Shown here: one piece after another, positions 44,605-55,375 of the stretch
Layout: each line of letters begins with the position of its first letter
Numbering within the stretch: position 1 is the first letter of the stretch
NCBI RefSeq assembly: GCF_000317285.1
Contig: NZ_AJLN01000063.1
Span: 90,845 to 154,844 of the forward strand
Length of the DNA: 64,000 bases
Direction of reading: 5' to 3'
Source: Chlorogloeopsis fritschii PCC 6912
GTDB taxonomy: Bacteria > Cyanobacteriota > Cyanobacteriia > Cyanobacteriales > Nostocaceae
Translations under genes and position numbers: made by a program
Notes under the pieces: model-generated
Told to the model about the DNA's origin: nothing
The model's database searches: none
What the model saw: only the letters and a program-made list of their open reading frames with translations

Positions 44605-46035
44605 GTGAGTCAAGGATTTGATTACGATTTAGTTATTATCGGCGCTGGAGTGGGCGGACACGGAGCTGCCTTGCACGCCGTTAGCTGCGGTTTAAAGACA
44701 GCTATTGTTGAAGCAGCGGATATGGGAGGAACCTGCGTTAACCGAGGCTGCATTCCGTCTAAGGCTTTGCTGGCAGCTTCAGGACGTGTGCGGGAGTTAA
44801 AAGATGCTCACCATCTCAAGGCGCTAGGAATTCAACTGGGCGGCGTACAGTTTGATCGTCAGGTGATCGCCGAGCACGCCAACAATCTTGTCGCTAAAAT
44901 TCAAGGAGACTTAACCAACAGCCTCAAACGTCTCGGAGTTGATATCATCCGGGGTTGGGGCAAAATCGCAGGCGTACAAAAGGTTGCAGTTGTAACCGAT
45001 AGCGGCGAGAAAACTATTACTGCTAAAGATATTATTCTTGCCCCCGGTTCCGTTCCTTTTGTTCCTCCCGGCATTGAAGTAGACGGCAAAACAGTTTTTA
45101 CTAGCGACCAAGGCGTAAAGTTGGAATGGTTGCCAGATTGGGTAGCAATCATTGGCAGTGGTTACATTGGCTTAGAATTTTCTGATGTTTACTCGGCATT
45201 GGGCTGCGAAATCACTATGATCGAAGCCCTAGATCAATTAATGCCGGGATTTGATCGCGATATTGCCAAACTTGCCGAACGGGTGCTAATTACCCCCCGC
45301 GATATTGAAACTTATGTGGGAATTTATGCTAGGAAAGTAATTCCTGGTTCGCCGGTGGTGATAGAATTAGCCGACTTCAAAACCAAAGAATATGTGGACA
45401 CATTAGAAGTTGATGCTTGCTTGGTAGCCACAGGGCGCATACCTGCTACTCAAAACCTCGGTTTAGAATCCGTCGGTGTGGAACTCGATCGCCGCAATTT
45501 TATTCCAGTTAATGATAGTATGGCCGTTTTGAGTGCGGGTGAACCAGTGCCACATTTGTGGGCAATAGGTGATTCTACTGGCAAGATGATGTTAGCACAC
45601 GCTGCCTCAGCCCAAGGAATCGTCGCTGTAGAAAATATCTGTGGCAGGTACAAAGAAGTAGACTATCACAGTATTCCCGCAGCAGCGTTTACTCATCCGG
45701 AAATTAGTTACGTGGGCATAACAGAAGCACAAGCGAAGGAAAAAGGAACCACTGAAGGATTTGAAGTTGGAGTCGCAAAAAGTTACTTCAAAGGTAATTC
45801 CAAAGCTCTAGCAGAAGGCGAAGCTGACGGTATGGCTAAAGTTATTTATCGCAAGGATACGGGCGAAGTTCTGGGAGTTCATATTATAGGTATACACGCC
45901 TCAGACTTAATTCACGAAGCCTCAGCCGCGATCGCCAATCGCCAGTCCGTTCATAAGCTTGCTCATCTAGTTCATGCCCACCCAACACTTTCAGAAGTGC
46001 TGGATGAAGCCTATAAACGGGCAGTTGCTAGTTAG
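44605..46035 (+). CDS. lpdA: Dihydrolipoamide dehydrogenase
   Basis: GTG start at 44605. FAD motif [15 protein letters not shown], redox pair C44/C49 in [19 protein letters not shown] motif [26 protein letters not shown] and the catalytic H in [10 protein letters not shown]. It is the E3 subunit of pyruvate dehydrogenase and of the glycine cleavage system. 476 residues, normal. No E2 or other complex gene is adjacent. The C44 and C49 pair and the His-Glu dyad distinguish it from the mercuric-reductase-like protein at 12460. Confidence 0.95.
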   Translation: MSQGFDYDLVIIGAGVGGHGAALHAVSCGLKTAIVEAADMGGTCVNRGCIPSKALLAASGRVRELKDAHHLKALGIQLGGVQFDRQVIAEHANNLVAKIQGDLTNSLKRLGVDIIRGWGKIAGVQKVAVVTDSGEKTITAKDIILAPGSVPFVPPGIEVDGKTVFTSDQGVKLEWLPDWVAIIGSGYIGLEFSDVYSALGCEITMIEALDQLMPGFDRDIAKLAERVLITPRDIETYVGIYARKVIPGSPVVIELADFKTKEYVDTLEVDACLVATGRIPATQNLGLESVGVELDRRNFIPVNDSMAVLSAGEPVPHLWAIGDSTGKMMLAHAASAQGIVAVENICGRYKEVDYHSIPAAAFTHPEISYVGITEAQAKEKGTTEGFEVGVAKSYFKGNSKALAEGEADGMAKVIYRKDTGEVLGVHIIGIHASDLIHEASAAIANRQSVHKLAHLVHAHPTLSEVLDEAYKRAVAS

Positions 46036-46251
46036 GGATTGGGGATTGGGAAGAGGACACGGGGACAAAGGGACGCGGGGACACGAAGAATCTTGATTCA
46101 CGTTATTGCTCCTTGTCTCCCCACGCCAGTCGCCTCAAGTCGGGGAACCCGCCCACGGCGCTGGCTCCTCTCCCCCTCCCCCTCCTCTTCAAGCGCCCCT
46201 AATTCCTAGCCCTAGCCCCCAGTCTCTAATCCCTAGCCCCTAATTCCTAAT
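46036..46251. repeat. Repeat spacer upstream of trpC
   Basis: GGACACGGGGACAAAGGGAC-type repeat at 46053-46085, the GC palindrome (46121-46169, inverse of 2029-2077), then CCCTAGC/CCCTAATT heptamers (46200-46250) that run into the trpC start region. Confidence 0.75.
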
Positions 46252-47163
46252 ATGCAAATTCGTCGCCGCCCACCCAATCCATCTGTTGCCGTTTCTTATT
46301 TGAGATATCAAGTTGCTGTGCCTGATGCTGAACCAAGAAATATTTTGGAGAAAATTGTCTGGCAGAAGGAAGAAGAAGTTGAGCAAATGCGGGAAAAGCA
46401 GCCTTTACAAGAACTGCAAAAACAAGCCCTCACCGCACCCCCAACCCGTGATTTTGTGGCAGCACTGCGACAAGGAAAGACAAAACCGGCATTGATTGCT
46501 GAAGTCAAAAAAGCTTCACCAAGTAAAGGTGTTTTACGACAAGATTTCGATCCAGTAGCGATCGCCCTTCAATACCAACAAGGTGGTGCTAGTTGTATTT
46601 CGGTGCTGACGGATGAAAAGTTTTTTAGTGGCAGTTTCGATAATCTCACCAACATCCGTGCTGCTGTAGATTTACCGTTGTTGTGCAAGGAATTTATCAT
46701 CTATCCTTATCAAATGTACTTGGCACGGGTTCGAGGTGCTGATGCGCTACTGTTAATAGCAGCGATTCTTAGCGATCGAGATTTACAATATTTTGTCAAA
46801 ATTGCCAATGCCTTAAAAATGGCAGCCTTGATTGAAGTTCATACCCTGGAAGAACTTGACCGCGTATTAGCCATAGATGGCGTATCTTTAGTAGGTATTA
46901 ATAATCGCAACCTCGAAAATTTCTCTGTTGATTTGCAAACAACTTGCCAACTTTTAACAGCAAGAGGTAAACAATTGCAGGAACGGAATATTTTAGTTGT
47001 AAGTGAGTCAGGAATACATACCCCAGATGACCTAGATGTGGTAGAAAAAGTCGGTGCATCTGCGGTACTGATCGGTGAGTCTTTAGTAAAATCACCAGAT
47101 CCAAAATTGGCGATCGCTAATCTCTTTGCCAAATCTTCACCAATAAGCAGATCTGGGCTTTAA
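46252..47163 (+). CDS. trpC: Indole-3-glycerol phosphate synthase
   Basis: A TIM-barrel enzyme of tryptophan synthesis: catalytic K in [59 protein letters not shown] and [12 protein letters not shown]. An N-terminal ~20-residue extension ([20 protein letters not shown]) occurs in many cyanobacterial homologs. No other trp gene is adjacent, the usual scattered arrangement in cyanobacteria. No Shine-Dalgarno is seen because the heptamer repeat abuts the ATG. Confidence 0.95.
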   Translation: MQIRRRPPNPSVAVSYLRYQVAVPDAEPRNILEKIVWQKEEEVEQMREKQPLQELQKQALTAPPTRDFVAALRQGKTKPALIAEVKKASPSKGVLRQDFDPVAIALQYQQGGASCISVLTDEKFFSGSFDNLTNIRAAVDLPLLCKEFIIYPYQMYLARVRGADALLLIAAILSDRDLQYFVKIANALKMAALIEVHTLEELDRVLAIDGVSLVGINNRNLENFSVDLQTTCQLLTARGKQLQERNILVVSESGIHTPDDLDVVEKVGASAVLIGESLVKSPDPKLAIANLFAKSSPISRSGL

Positions 47164-47252
47164 CTAGTTACCTGGTGCTTGTGTAACAATTTATTTATTA
47201 ATAAACAAGCCCAGATTTCAAAACCTAAAATATATAATTCCCCATCAATTTC

Positions 47253-47504
47253 ATGGAGCAAATTCCTCTACCTTCTCCTATTCATTACGAACTCATACTG
47301 CAACTTTTGGAAAGACAAACAATGTTAGCAGTCAGTAAAAATCCGGATTTACGACATCAAGTTAATCAGCTAATTATTACCCTCCGGAAAGCTGCTGTTC
47401 AGCAAAAGCACTTGGAGGAAATTTGCCAAGGCTCATCTGTACCTATAGATCATCGCTGGTCGCTCAATCATCTTAATGCCGGGCAGGTAGCCTCCCCGGA
47501 TTAG
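47253..47504 (+). CDS. Small conserved cyanobacterial protein (possibly DUF5340)
   Basis: 83 residues. The N-terminus MEQIPLPSPIHYELILQLLE followed by LVSKNPDLRHQVNQLIITLRK-type sequence matches a short, helical cyanobacterial protein family (I believe DUF5340). No signal or membrane helix. Function unknown. It follows trpC by 89 bp in the same direction. Confidence 0.7.
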   Translation: MEQIPLPSPIHYELILQLLERQTMLAVSKNPDLRHQVNQLIITLRKAAVQQKHLEEICQGSSVPIDHRWSLNHLNAGQVASPD

Positions 47505-48215
47505 TATAGTTGCATCTGCTGAATAGAAAAGGCAGCAGAAATGGTACTTAGGAATAGCAGAGCATGATCCACAAAACAGCATTGCTATTGATTGAAACTA
47601 TCATACTCACTGGTTGGGCGATCGCACTTAGCAGTAATGAATAACTCTGCGATCGCCTGATTATTTTTGATTCTTTGTATGCCAAAGAAATGCTGCCCTC
47701 ATTAATATGCAGCGAATCCCCACCATAGTTATTGGACTATGGCTAAATAACTCTATTCAGTTGCCACCTAAATTTTCTCTCTGCATCTCCTAAGTTGGGC
47801 AAGGATTTCATTCACCCATTCTCATCTAGATTTAATTTCCTTATTTCTCCTGTATTCCGTGTATTGCCATTCTATCCTCCCTTGCGCCGCACCATATGCT
47901 AAGAATGCGGGAAGCCGATTCTACTCTCTAAGAAGAGCTATGTCCTACAAGGATATCTTCTCATCCCAATCTTGTATCTCAGAATAAGTGACACTTTGTC
48001 AGATCAATAAGTCATTCCATTCAAGTTGGAACCTGAAGATACAGATGATAGATAGCCTTCCTTGATAACTGACATAGCTGAATCAAGCAATTCATGTATT
48101 TGTCAGCAGGATATAGGTAAAGGAAAATCTTGGAGAAATTTAGCAGATTGCAGGGATGTTAAACTTGATAGCCTGAATTCTGAAAATACCTATTGTGCAA
48201 GCGTTATAGACTCAT
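47505..48215. other. Intergenic region, no convincing gene
   Basis: 711 bp between the 83-residue gene and the convergent DUF1996 gene. A 70-codon ORF at 48062 has no family pattern. No strong hairpin was noticed. Confidence 0.4.
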
Positions 48216-49220
48216 CTAGTAAAGCTCGCGTCCATCTCCGAGCAAGTTTGAATGACAATCAATTCCTTTTTTGACACAGTTATTTGTCCAAGCGTCCTTG
48301 ATTTCGGTATCCCAGCCGTCAAACCAGTCTCCGTGGATTGAATAGCCACCAGGTTGATCGGTGCCATAAGAATCAGAAGAAAGTCTCCATCCAGAAACAT
48401 CACCATCTGAGGGAACAGGATAGAGAACTTTCATCGTAATGTTGGGTATCGCGACTGAATGCGTTGATGGACAAGCCCCATTCACAGGGAAGACAACATG
48501 ACTCTTATGATCGGATGAATCAAGATTGACACCATCCCAACATTGTGGAAAGTCAATATTCATAACTACAAAGTCACCTACGTCACATTTCTGAATGGAA
48601 CCAGACTTACCTACATATCGATTCCAACATCCCCAATACAAAATATCAGTATTCTGAGAACTTGTTGCTTGAGCATTTCCTACCACCATTTTTAGCCCAT
48701 CAGGAATTTCATTAATCTGAGAGGCTGCAATCCCAAAATACCCTGACTTGTAATAGAAGTGGCTCTCTGCAGGTTTTATCGCTTGACCTTGCTTATCAAA
48801 TAATGTTGGTACCCAGTAGGCAGTACGATTAGCAGAACCTCCTCGACATGTGGAGTTACCACTGCTTCTTAAACTGTCATAGCTAGAAAAAGCATCAGCT
48901 TGAGTATTTCCAAAATAGGTGTGGGAGTGTGACTTGCCAGATTGCCCAGGGAAAATAATCGCATCGTCGTTGTTCATGTGAGAAAAATCGCACAAAGTAC
49001 GAAATGCACCAACACCATCACTCGCTGTCACAGTCTGTTCACTACTTGAGCGCACGCGAAAATCGCTCGATCCAGAAGAAGCTAATAACTGACTTGATTC
49101 AAAAAAACCTAATAGAAGTACCAAAGTCAAGCTCAATGCAAATTTCAGCGCAAATTTGTAAAGGGGCTGTCTTGATTTTTTAGCAACGCTTACCTTTGTC
49201 GAATTTATGTCTAAATTCAT
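48216..49220 (-). CDS. Secreted DUF1996 protein
   Basis: About 334 residues. An N-terminal signal region (ALKFALSLTLVLLLGFFE, then LLASSG) precedes a DUF1996 domain: FRTLCDFSHMNNDDAIIFPG, SHSHTYFGNTQADAFSSY, YWVPTLFDKQG, and WNRYVGKSG, then FPQCWDGVNLDSSDHKSHV. The conserved His/Asp/Cys pattern (SHSHTYFGN, DHKSHV) suggests a metal-binding or carbohydrate-active role, but none is proven. Cysteines near the end (CVKKGIDC) could form a disulfide. DUF1996 proteins are best known from fungi and actinobacteria, so transfer is possible. AAGGGAG lies before the ATG. Confidence 0.85.
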   Translation of the reverse strand: MNLDINSTKVSVAKKSRQPLYKFALKFALSLTLVLLLGFFESSQLLASSGSSDFRVRSSSEQTVTASDGVGAFRTLCDFSHMNNDDAIIFPGQSGKSHSHTYFGNTQADAFSSYDSLRSSGNSTCRGGSANRTAYWVPTLFDKQGQAIKPAESHFYYKSGYFGIAASQINEIPDGLKMVVGNAQATSSQNTDILYWGCWNRYVGKSGSIQKCDVGDFVVMNIDFPQCWDGVNLDSSDHKSHVVFPVNGACPSTHSVAIPNITMKVLYPVPSDGDVSGWRLSSDSYGTDQPGGYSIHGDWFDGWDTEIKDAWTNNCVKKGIDCHSNLLGDGRELY

Positions 49221-51282
49221 CACAATAATTTCTCCCTTGGAGTAACGTCAGATGTCAGCTACCTTTGGTAACTGAACATAGATAGCTGAAGGAAAAATCC
49301 AGCATTTTCAATTTGTGTGGGTAAAGGAAGACTTTGATTGACTGACTTACACACTTCAAAATAAAAGCAAGCGCTTGTCAGTTAAGCCTTTTGAGATACT
49401 TGCAGACAGAACAATAAACCTCTGATTTATGGTGCTTCTTGCTTCCTTGCAATGCAGTCGCAACCCCACCCCAATGAAAGACTTAGAATCAAGCTTTCAT
49501 CCCTGCGTGCAGGATGGAGTCAAAGTGCCATGCATGGCTAACGAGAACTGCTATGGATAGCAGCTCGCCATAAAAGTACCAAGCAACTTTTAAGCCATTT
49601 GATCCTGTAGATTCACAGCGCTTTTCAAATGATTAGACAACCAATCTTAGGGTGGGCATTACCGTCAAAGTCTATGTAGTAAACATTTAAGAGATTGGTG
49701 AGGAATGCCTACCTTAAAGAAAAACCGCTGTAAGACACTACGCCTTTGAAATCTGTGCGGCTATATTTTGGCAGCACAGTCTATTGGCATTTGCTGCCAT
49801 AGGTAGAGAATCGTTATTAGTGAGTTCTTGGTTTGTAAGTTCAAGAATCTGTTGTAGAAATGTCGTGTTGTTTAATGCCATCCATGCGTCCTCATAAAGG
49901 TTTGCTCGCATAAACTCAGCAGAGATAACAATAGGGATAACAATTATGCAAACTTGAAGATGGCTAAGTGAAGGTTGTAAAAGCTTATTGGGAAAAAGCT
50001 TTATTCAGAAAAAAAGCGATTTTGCTTTAGCTGTGGCACTTAAATCGAGTTCGTATGGTTTAAAAGGAATGATGATGTAAGTATATAAGTACCTCGGCGA
50101 TGTCTCTACCCTTTGGTATGTTGTTAGTTAGAGACTTTTGCTTGGGGAAGTTTGGACTTTTAGAACTATTACTCATCTATCCTTAACTCGTCAGATTTAC
50201 AAAGACGTTCTACAAAATATCCCACATCCCGATTGCAGAATGGGAACTTTCTAGGAAGCAGAACGATAAATCGTAGGGGAATTTTACTAAATTTCAATTC
50301 CCATACATTAAGAGCGGTTTGCTACTTTGCTTCATCACAATCAAGCAAAGATAAACAAGTATCTTTATGAAAAAAATAGATACTTGCGAAATCTAGGGAT
50401 TCGGATGCAAACCTGTATACGTGCGCACCGTCACGTAATTTGCTTCTAACGAGTATATCAGCTTAAGCATTTTTTTGTATGTAAAAAATATGAAATAAAC
50501 CTTCTCATATAAGTATTAGTTAAAATATTACTTTTAATACGTATTTAGGTCATATGAGATAAAAGTCATAAAATGTTTTATTTAAGCAAAAAAATATTAT
50601 ATTGTCTTAAAAAGGCGTAAATCTCAGTCAATCTCTTTAAATATTCTATTTATGTAGAATATTTGATTTGTACAAAACTAAAATCAGAATCACCAAATAA
50701 TTATAGTATTATTTAATACACATAATTGATAAAAAAATTAACAATATTACAGAGGTAAAATTTTTATTTCATTGCAGAGGATTTAATCGAAAAGGGCAAA
50801 TAAGAAAAAGATAAGAAAGACATAAACAAAGTTTTAGTAATATTAAATACAATATTATTAGTAAATGTTACATATGCGATTAATCAAATGAATAAACAAA
50901 ATATTTACTAAAATCGCCAATAATCATTAAAAAATCAATATTTGCAATTATTATGAGTTTTGATATCTATATCAGTATTACTTGCAAAATAAAATTAATG
51001 TAATTTTAGTTACTCAAATAATTACCATTGTCTAAAAAAATAATTTGACTTTATAGAAAATTGGTCTACAATACTTTTCATCAGTATTTGGATGTAAAGT
51101 TATTGGCTAAGTCTGGTCAAATCAGGATGAAAAAACTAACAAAGCTTGTTCAGAAAAATTCCTGATGAAACTCAAAACCCATATTCAAAACGACTGAAAA
51201 GCTCGTAGGCACTTTGGATACTCTTACAGCATGAGATATCCGATTCCTGCCCAAAAGAAAACAAACGTGGTGGTGAGGACTT
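49221..51282. other. 2-kb AT-rich non-coding region
   Basis: No ORF of more than about 60 codons with coding character is present on either strand. 49640-49735 is a repeat related to 32719-32808. 50450-51080 is very AT-rich. It includes an isolated CTTTCATCCCTGCGTGCAGG palindrome-like motif at 49494-49520, which looks like one CRISPR-type repeat but is not repeated. Confidence 0.6.
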
Positions 51283-51513
51283 ATGACGACACAAAACTTA
51301 CAAGTTGTTAGCAAAATACTTCAGCTAAAGGAGTTACTATCTTCGTTGCATCATGACAAATTTTTGCCGCAGATATTACAGGTCAAACTGATGAACGAAG
51401 TAGTTACACAACGTTTCTTGCAAATCAGCAAAACAAGAAGCAGTGATATAGAGCTTAAAAGTGCTCACTCTACAGAATTTATAATCAAGCAACTGGTGTT
51501 CAGACTCTCATAA
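51283..51513 (+). CDS. Small hypothetical protein
   Basis: 76 residues starting MTTQNLQVVSKILQLKELLS, helical, soluble, with no recognised family. GAGGA precedes ATG 51283 at suitable spacing, and a strong terminator follows at 51627-51652, which together support a real transcript. It lies at the end of the 2-kb AT-rich region. Confidence 0.5.
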   Translation: MTTQNLQVVSKILQLKELLSSLHHDKFLPQILQVKLMNEVVTQRFLQISKTRSSDIELKSAHSTEFIIKQLVFRLS

Positions 51514-51626
51514 GCGATCGCAACTTCTTTAGCTCCATGGTACCTTTGGAATTGAGTCAATCTGAACTTAAGTTGGAATATTTCACTCTCGGAGCAAGTG
51601 TAGGGACAGTGTAAAACTAAAAAAGC

Positions 51627-51652
51627 GGGTTAATTCATTAACCCACCTTTTT
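51627..51652 (+). terminator. Stem-loop terminator
   Basis: GGGTTAAT-tc-ATTAACCC followed by ACC and five T; an A-run precedes it, so it may work in both directions. Confidence 0.75.
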
Positions 51653-51775
51653 AATTGCTTGCTTTTAAAAGAGTAGAGGTAAAGATTGCAATAACCAATA
51701 TCTTTCTCTAGCAGTCTTGGTAGAAGACAGAGTAGATCCCACATATTCCACTTCTCCTAAAACAGGTATTCATAC

Positions 51776-52015
51776 CTATGCCGCCGTCTCTAGCCAATCA
51801 TATATTTGTTCTAATTGTTCTAAAGTAATTAGACCATACTGCCAAAGAATCATTGGCAAAGGGCCAGGATCTTGCTGGCTATGGCGAAGAGCTACGTCTA
51901 TGGAGGCTGCAGAAATTGCCAAATCCTCTTGTAAAAAACGAATTAATTGAGAGTAGTTAGATGGTAACACTTGTAATTCACCTCCTGTGGATTGTATTGT
52001 CTTGTTTTCAGCCAC
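51776..52015 (-). CDS. DUF2949 family protein
   Basis: 79 residues. LIRFLQEDLAISAASIDVAL and LPMILWQYGLITLEQLEQIY are the two halves of the short cyanobacterial DUF2949 family. The protein is soluble; function unknown. GTG start at 52015. A perfect inverted repeat (52094-52120) lies upstream in its probable promoter region. Confidence 0.85.
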   Translation of the reverse strand: MAENKTIQSTGGELQVLPSNYSQLIRFLQEDLAISAASIDVALRHSQQDPGPLPMILWQYGLITLEQLEQIYDWLETAA

Positions 52016-52093
52016 CTTTGTTAACTAACCTGTAGCCAGTACTTCATCTGTCACTGAATAGGCACGTGGTTTGTGTATCGGCTATTCTGGGAC

Positions 52094-52120
52094 AGAATAA
52101 GTATGGAAAGTACTTATTCT
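52094..52120. promoter_or_regulatory. Perfect inverted repeat upstream of the DUF2949 gene
   Basis: AGAATAAGTA-tggaaag-TACTTATTCT is a 10-bp perfect dyad with a 7-bp spacer, about 80 bp before the GTG. It has the form of an operator or leader hairpin. Confidence 0.5.
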
Positions 52121-52470
52121 AGCGCTATTTTTATACTTTTATGTTTAAATATCAAGCAGATGATTTGGTTAAATTGGATTATTCCTTTTTACTTCAATTG
52201 TTTAGTTAAATACACCTGCAGTGAGAAGGATTCCATTGCTTTATAATCTCTTATTGGCCAATCTTTACACGTATGCCAAACGATAGATTTTAGTTTCCAA
52301 TTACTAAAACACTTGTGTAACTTTATAAACATCAATACTTCGGCTGACCTGGTATTGTATTAAATATAATCCTCAGTAATAGAGTTGTTACTAATATAAT
52401 TGCTAAATTTTGAGTAAAATTCTTCAAAAGTTAGCTTTGATACTAGATAAATCCACTAAATAAAAATTTC
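52121..52470. other. Intergenic region, no gene seen
   Basis: 350 bp, AT-rich, between the inverted repeat upstream of the DUF2949 gene and the stop of the DUF192 lipoprotein gene. No ORF or repeat of note. Confidence 0.4.
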
Positions 52471-53031
52471 TTATTTCCGTAAATTGCCGGAAGTTAAAAA
52501 ATCAATTTTTATACGATCGCCTTCTTTCAATCCCAATTCTGCCGCTCTACCAGAACGTAATTCAATTACTTGGTCGATTTGTGTTCTCGGCCCGTAAGTA
52601 GGGCAAGGATCGGCAGTACACGGAGGTACAGCAGGGATGATCTTTTGGATCTTTCCTTGACGTAGGAAAACCATATCTAGAGAAACGGGTACATTTTTCA
52701 TCCAAAAACTGACTGGTTGTGGTGAAGAAAACTTAAATAACATTCCCCGATTCTTAGGCAAAGCTGGGCGATACATTAAGCCCATCGCTTGCTGTGCGGG
52801 TGTTTGTGCCACTTCTAAGTCAATTTTGATACCGTTGGGAACAGTAGCACGGGCAGAAATAGGTAGTTGTTGACCAGCGGAGTTAGTCAACTGCGGTAAT
52901 GGTTCAAACTTCAATGGTGTTGAGGTGGGAGAACTAGGTGCAGTAATAGGAGGTTTCGCTGGTGTGGGAGCAGAACAGCCTATCAACATTACACCTAGTA
53001 ATATTGAAAGTAAACTTTGCCAAAGAATCAT
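52471..53031 (-). CDS. DUF192 lipoprotein
   Basis: 186 residues. A lipobox LIGC at about residues 16-19 follows the N-terminal hydrophobic segment; a Pro/Thr-rich linker leads to the DUF192 domain (60-180): VEVAQTPAQQAMGLMYRPAL, PKNRGMLFKF, FWMKNVPVSLDMVFL and ELGLKEGDRI. It is anchored in the envelope. DUF192 proteins are of unknown function. The following STRR block separates it from the regulator gene. Confidence 0.88.
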   Translation of the reverse strand: MILWQSLLSILLGVMLIGCSAPTPAKPPITAPSSPTSTPLKFEPLPQLTNSAGQQLPISARATVPNGIKIDLEVAQTPAQQAMGLMYRPALPKNRGMLFKFSSPQPVSFWMKNVPVSLDMVFLRQGKIQKIIPAVPPCTADPCPTYGPRTQIDQVIELRSGRAAELGLKEGDRIKIDFLTSGNLRK

Positions 53032-53219
53032 AATTTAGTTAGTGGTTAGTCGTTGGTCATTTGTTAGTAGTTAGGGGTTAGTGGTTAGTAGTTAGTAGTT
53101 AGTGGTTAGTAGGTAGGAATTAATTTTTACTTGTTAACCCCTATCCCCTGTCCCCTGTTCCCTGTCACCTGTCCCCTTGTCCTCTTGTCCCCACCTCCCC
53201 GTGTCTCCCCTTACCAATT
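53032..53219. repeat. STRR array
   Basis: GTTAGTA/GTGGTTA heptamers at 53035-53120, then CCCCTGT and CCTTGTC units at 53140-53215. No gene. Confidence 0.85.
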
Positions 53220-53906
53220 CTAGGATTCTCTTAACACGTAACCTACGCCCCGAACTGTTTGAATAAGGCGTTTTTGACCTTCATCTTCTATTTTTAAGCG
53301 TAAATATCGAATGTATACTTCTATTACATTCGATTCACCCATAAAATCGTAGCCCCACACATTTTCCAAAATTTGTTCGCGGGTTAAGACTTCACGGGGG
53401 TGTTCCATTAGATACTTAAGCAGTTCAAATTCTTTCATTGTTAAATCAATTGCCCGTTCGTTGTGGATAGCGCGACGGGTTGCAAGATCTAGAACTAATT
53501 CTCCAAATCGTAACTGCTCTGTGGTATCGATGTCGGGTTTTAAGTAAAGGCGAATTAAGTTTAAAAAGTTTTCTGAGCGGTATGGCTTGAGAAAGTAATC
53601 ATCAGCTCCTGCTTCTAAACAAGCTACACGGTCATCTACTGTATCACGTGCCATAAGGACTAATACAGGCGATCGCATACCGACATTTCTAAGATTTTTA
53701 CACAGCGAGAGTCCTGATTCTCCTGTTAACATCCGGTCAATCACAACTAAAGCTGGTTGGCGATCGCGCCCTTGCTGTAATCCGCTCATCCCATCATGAG
53801 CTACAAGAGCTTCATAACCAGCTTCTTTCAAATCAAAAGCAATTTGGTTGGCTAGGTTTTCGTCGCCTTCAATCACTAAAACACAAGGGCTATGAGCAAG
53901 TGTCAT
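53220..53906 (-). CDS. nblR: OmpR-family response regulator, probably NblR
   Basis: 228 residues. The receiver domain (1-120) has an atypical acidic pocket: VLVIEGDENL where two acidic residues are usual, phospho-acceptor D in VVIDRML, and VLMARD in place of the usual T/S-A. The DNA-binding winged helix (about 130-226) has LTMKEFELLKYLMEHP, LTREQILENVWGYDF and VRGVGYVLRES. The segment RVACLEAGADDYFLKPYR fits the cyanobacterial NblR regulator of phycobilisome degradation. The unusual receiver agrees with reported phosphorylation-independent action. No kinase is adjacent. Confidence 0.75.
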   Translation of the reverse strand: MTLAHSPCVLVIEGDENLANQIAFDLKEAGYEALVAHDGMSGLQQGRDRQPALVVIDRMLTGESGLSLCKNLRNVGMRSPVLVLMARDTVDDRVACLEAGADDYFLKPYRSENFLNLIRLYLKPDIDTTEQLRFGELVLDLATRRAIHNERAIDLTMKEFELLKYLMEHPREVLTREQILENVWGYDFMGESNVIEVYIRYLRLKIEDEGQKRLIQTVRGVGYVLRES

Positions 53907-54310
53907 ATCATTGCTGAAATTTGAATTTTTGGATGTGGAAGGACACTGGTTAAAGGTGGCTTTTGCCGCAACCCAGTATCTTGCAATTGTACAAAAATAT
54001 TTTATGGATAAGTATTTATATCAGTTAGAAGAGTTATTGTGGATTTTTGTTGAAGTATATATCGCTTTCTAGAATTTTCTACAACATTGAGCTATCAACT
54101 TCAGCAATATAAACTTCAGTTACAGTAAATTTAATATTTAGTTAAGATTTTAGTTGAGCTTTTAGCTTTTTGCCTTAAACGGGCGGGAGGGAATAGGGTA
54201 GCGCTTTCATCGGAGGTTTCCTCCGCATATAAAAGCGCGTTTTAGGGATGACATTTCTCCCGACACCCCACACCCAAGGGAGCGTAGTGAAGATAATTTC
54301 CTTTCGATAG
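53907..54310. repeat. Intergenic region with nested hairpins
   Basis: 54200-54239 forms AGCGCTTT...AAAAGCGC enclosing GGAGG-ttt-CCTCC. It is GC-rich against an AT-rich background and looks like a MITE-like element. No gene seen. Confidence 0.5.
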
Positions 54311-55228
54311 TTATGGTAATTCTACCGATGTTGGCTTGGCAATGTGTGGTAAGCCCCAACCTAATTTTTCCCGCAAAACTTTAAAGAATTCGGGCGGTTG
54401 GAGGCGAATAAATTTGGTGGTGTATTGCGATCGCTCTATGCGTACTCGATCCTCTGGCAAAACATAACACCCGCCATTACCATCTACTACCATCACCAAC
54501 CGAGGAGTATTGACTGGGTAAATATTAACTGGTTCTGTATCAGGAAAAACTAAAGCCCTGGAAGCTAGTGAATGGGGGCAAATAGGAATTAATTGTAATG
54601 CTGGTACACCAGGAGTGACAACCGGGCCGCCAGCACTTAACGAATAAGCAGTAGAACCAGTAGGGGTAGAAATAATCACACCATCTGCGGCAATATCAAC
54701 AGGAGCATGACGTCCCACTGCAATTTCAAAATGGCACATAGAGGTCAATGGTTCTCGATGCAGCACCATTTCATTTAAGCAGAGGGCTTCCCAAATTGCG
54801 GAATCTTCCCGGAACACTTTGACAGCCAGCATTGCCCGTTCTTCAATTTCGTACTTGCCTGCTAGTAGCTGCTCTACAGCTTGGGGCAGTTGGTTTAAGT
54901 AAGTTTCTGTCAAAAACCCCATGTGACCTGTATTCACCGTGAGTATGGGAATGCCACAGGGAGCAACCAGACGAGCTGCTGCCAAAACTGTCCCATCTCC
55001 TCCTAGCACCACCGCAAACTTTGTTTGGGAATCAAAACCGGGTGGTGTTAAACCTTCAATGGGCGTATGGCATACGGGACTTTCTGGGGTAGAGTAACCC
55101 AAAATACCACCGACACCAGTTGTTATGCATACATCCCAACCGGCGGCAGTGAACCTGTTTTTCAATTCGATAGCAACGCGACCTGCTATCGGTTTAACGT
55201 CGTTGTAGATAATGCCTGCTTTCGGCAC
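54311..55228 (-). CDS. nadK: NAD kinase
   Basis: GTG 55228 ([16 protein letters not shown]) is the preferred start; a TTG two codons earlier is less likely. [14 protein letters not shown] is the catalytic GGDG motif, [10 protein letters not shown] and CLNEMVLHR bind NAD, and [16 protein letters not shown] is the family signature. It phosphorylates NAD to NADP in the cytoplasm. Length ~305 matches the longer cyanobacterial NadK paralog. Confidence 0.94.
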   Translation of the reverse strand: MPKAGIIYNDVKPIAGRVAIELKNRFTAAGWDVCITTGVGGILGYSTPESPVCHTPIEGLTPPGFDSQTKFAVVLGGDGTVLAAARLVAPCGIPILTVNTGHMGFLTETYLNQLPQAVEQLLAGKYEIEERAMLAVKVFREDSAIWEALCLNEMVLHREPLTSMCHFEIAVGRHAPVDIAADGVIISTPTGSTAYSLSAGGPVVTPGVPALQLIPICPHSLASRALVFPDTEPVNIYPVNTPRLVMVVDGNGGCYVLPEDRVRIERSQYTTKFIRLQPPEFFKVLREKLGWGLPHIAKPTSVELP

Positions 55229-55375
55229 GCTCAAATTTCCAATATGATCGGTGCTGCTCTTTATTATGTTAATCCTTGCACATTTTTGACAATTTAGTCA
55301 TTAGTCTTTTGTCATTTGTTATTTGTTATTTGTCCTTTGCTCATGACTGTTGTACAGAGGCGATATATCGCGTCT

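Noticed and set aside
48062..48274. 70-codon ORF on the plus strand
   Set aside because: It runs into the antisense of the DUF1996 gene and has no recognisable family.
49221..51282. CRISPR array
   Set aside because: No repeated unit with regular spacers is present in the AT-rich tract.
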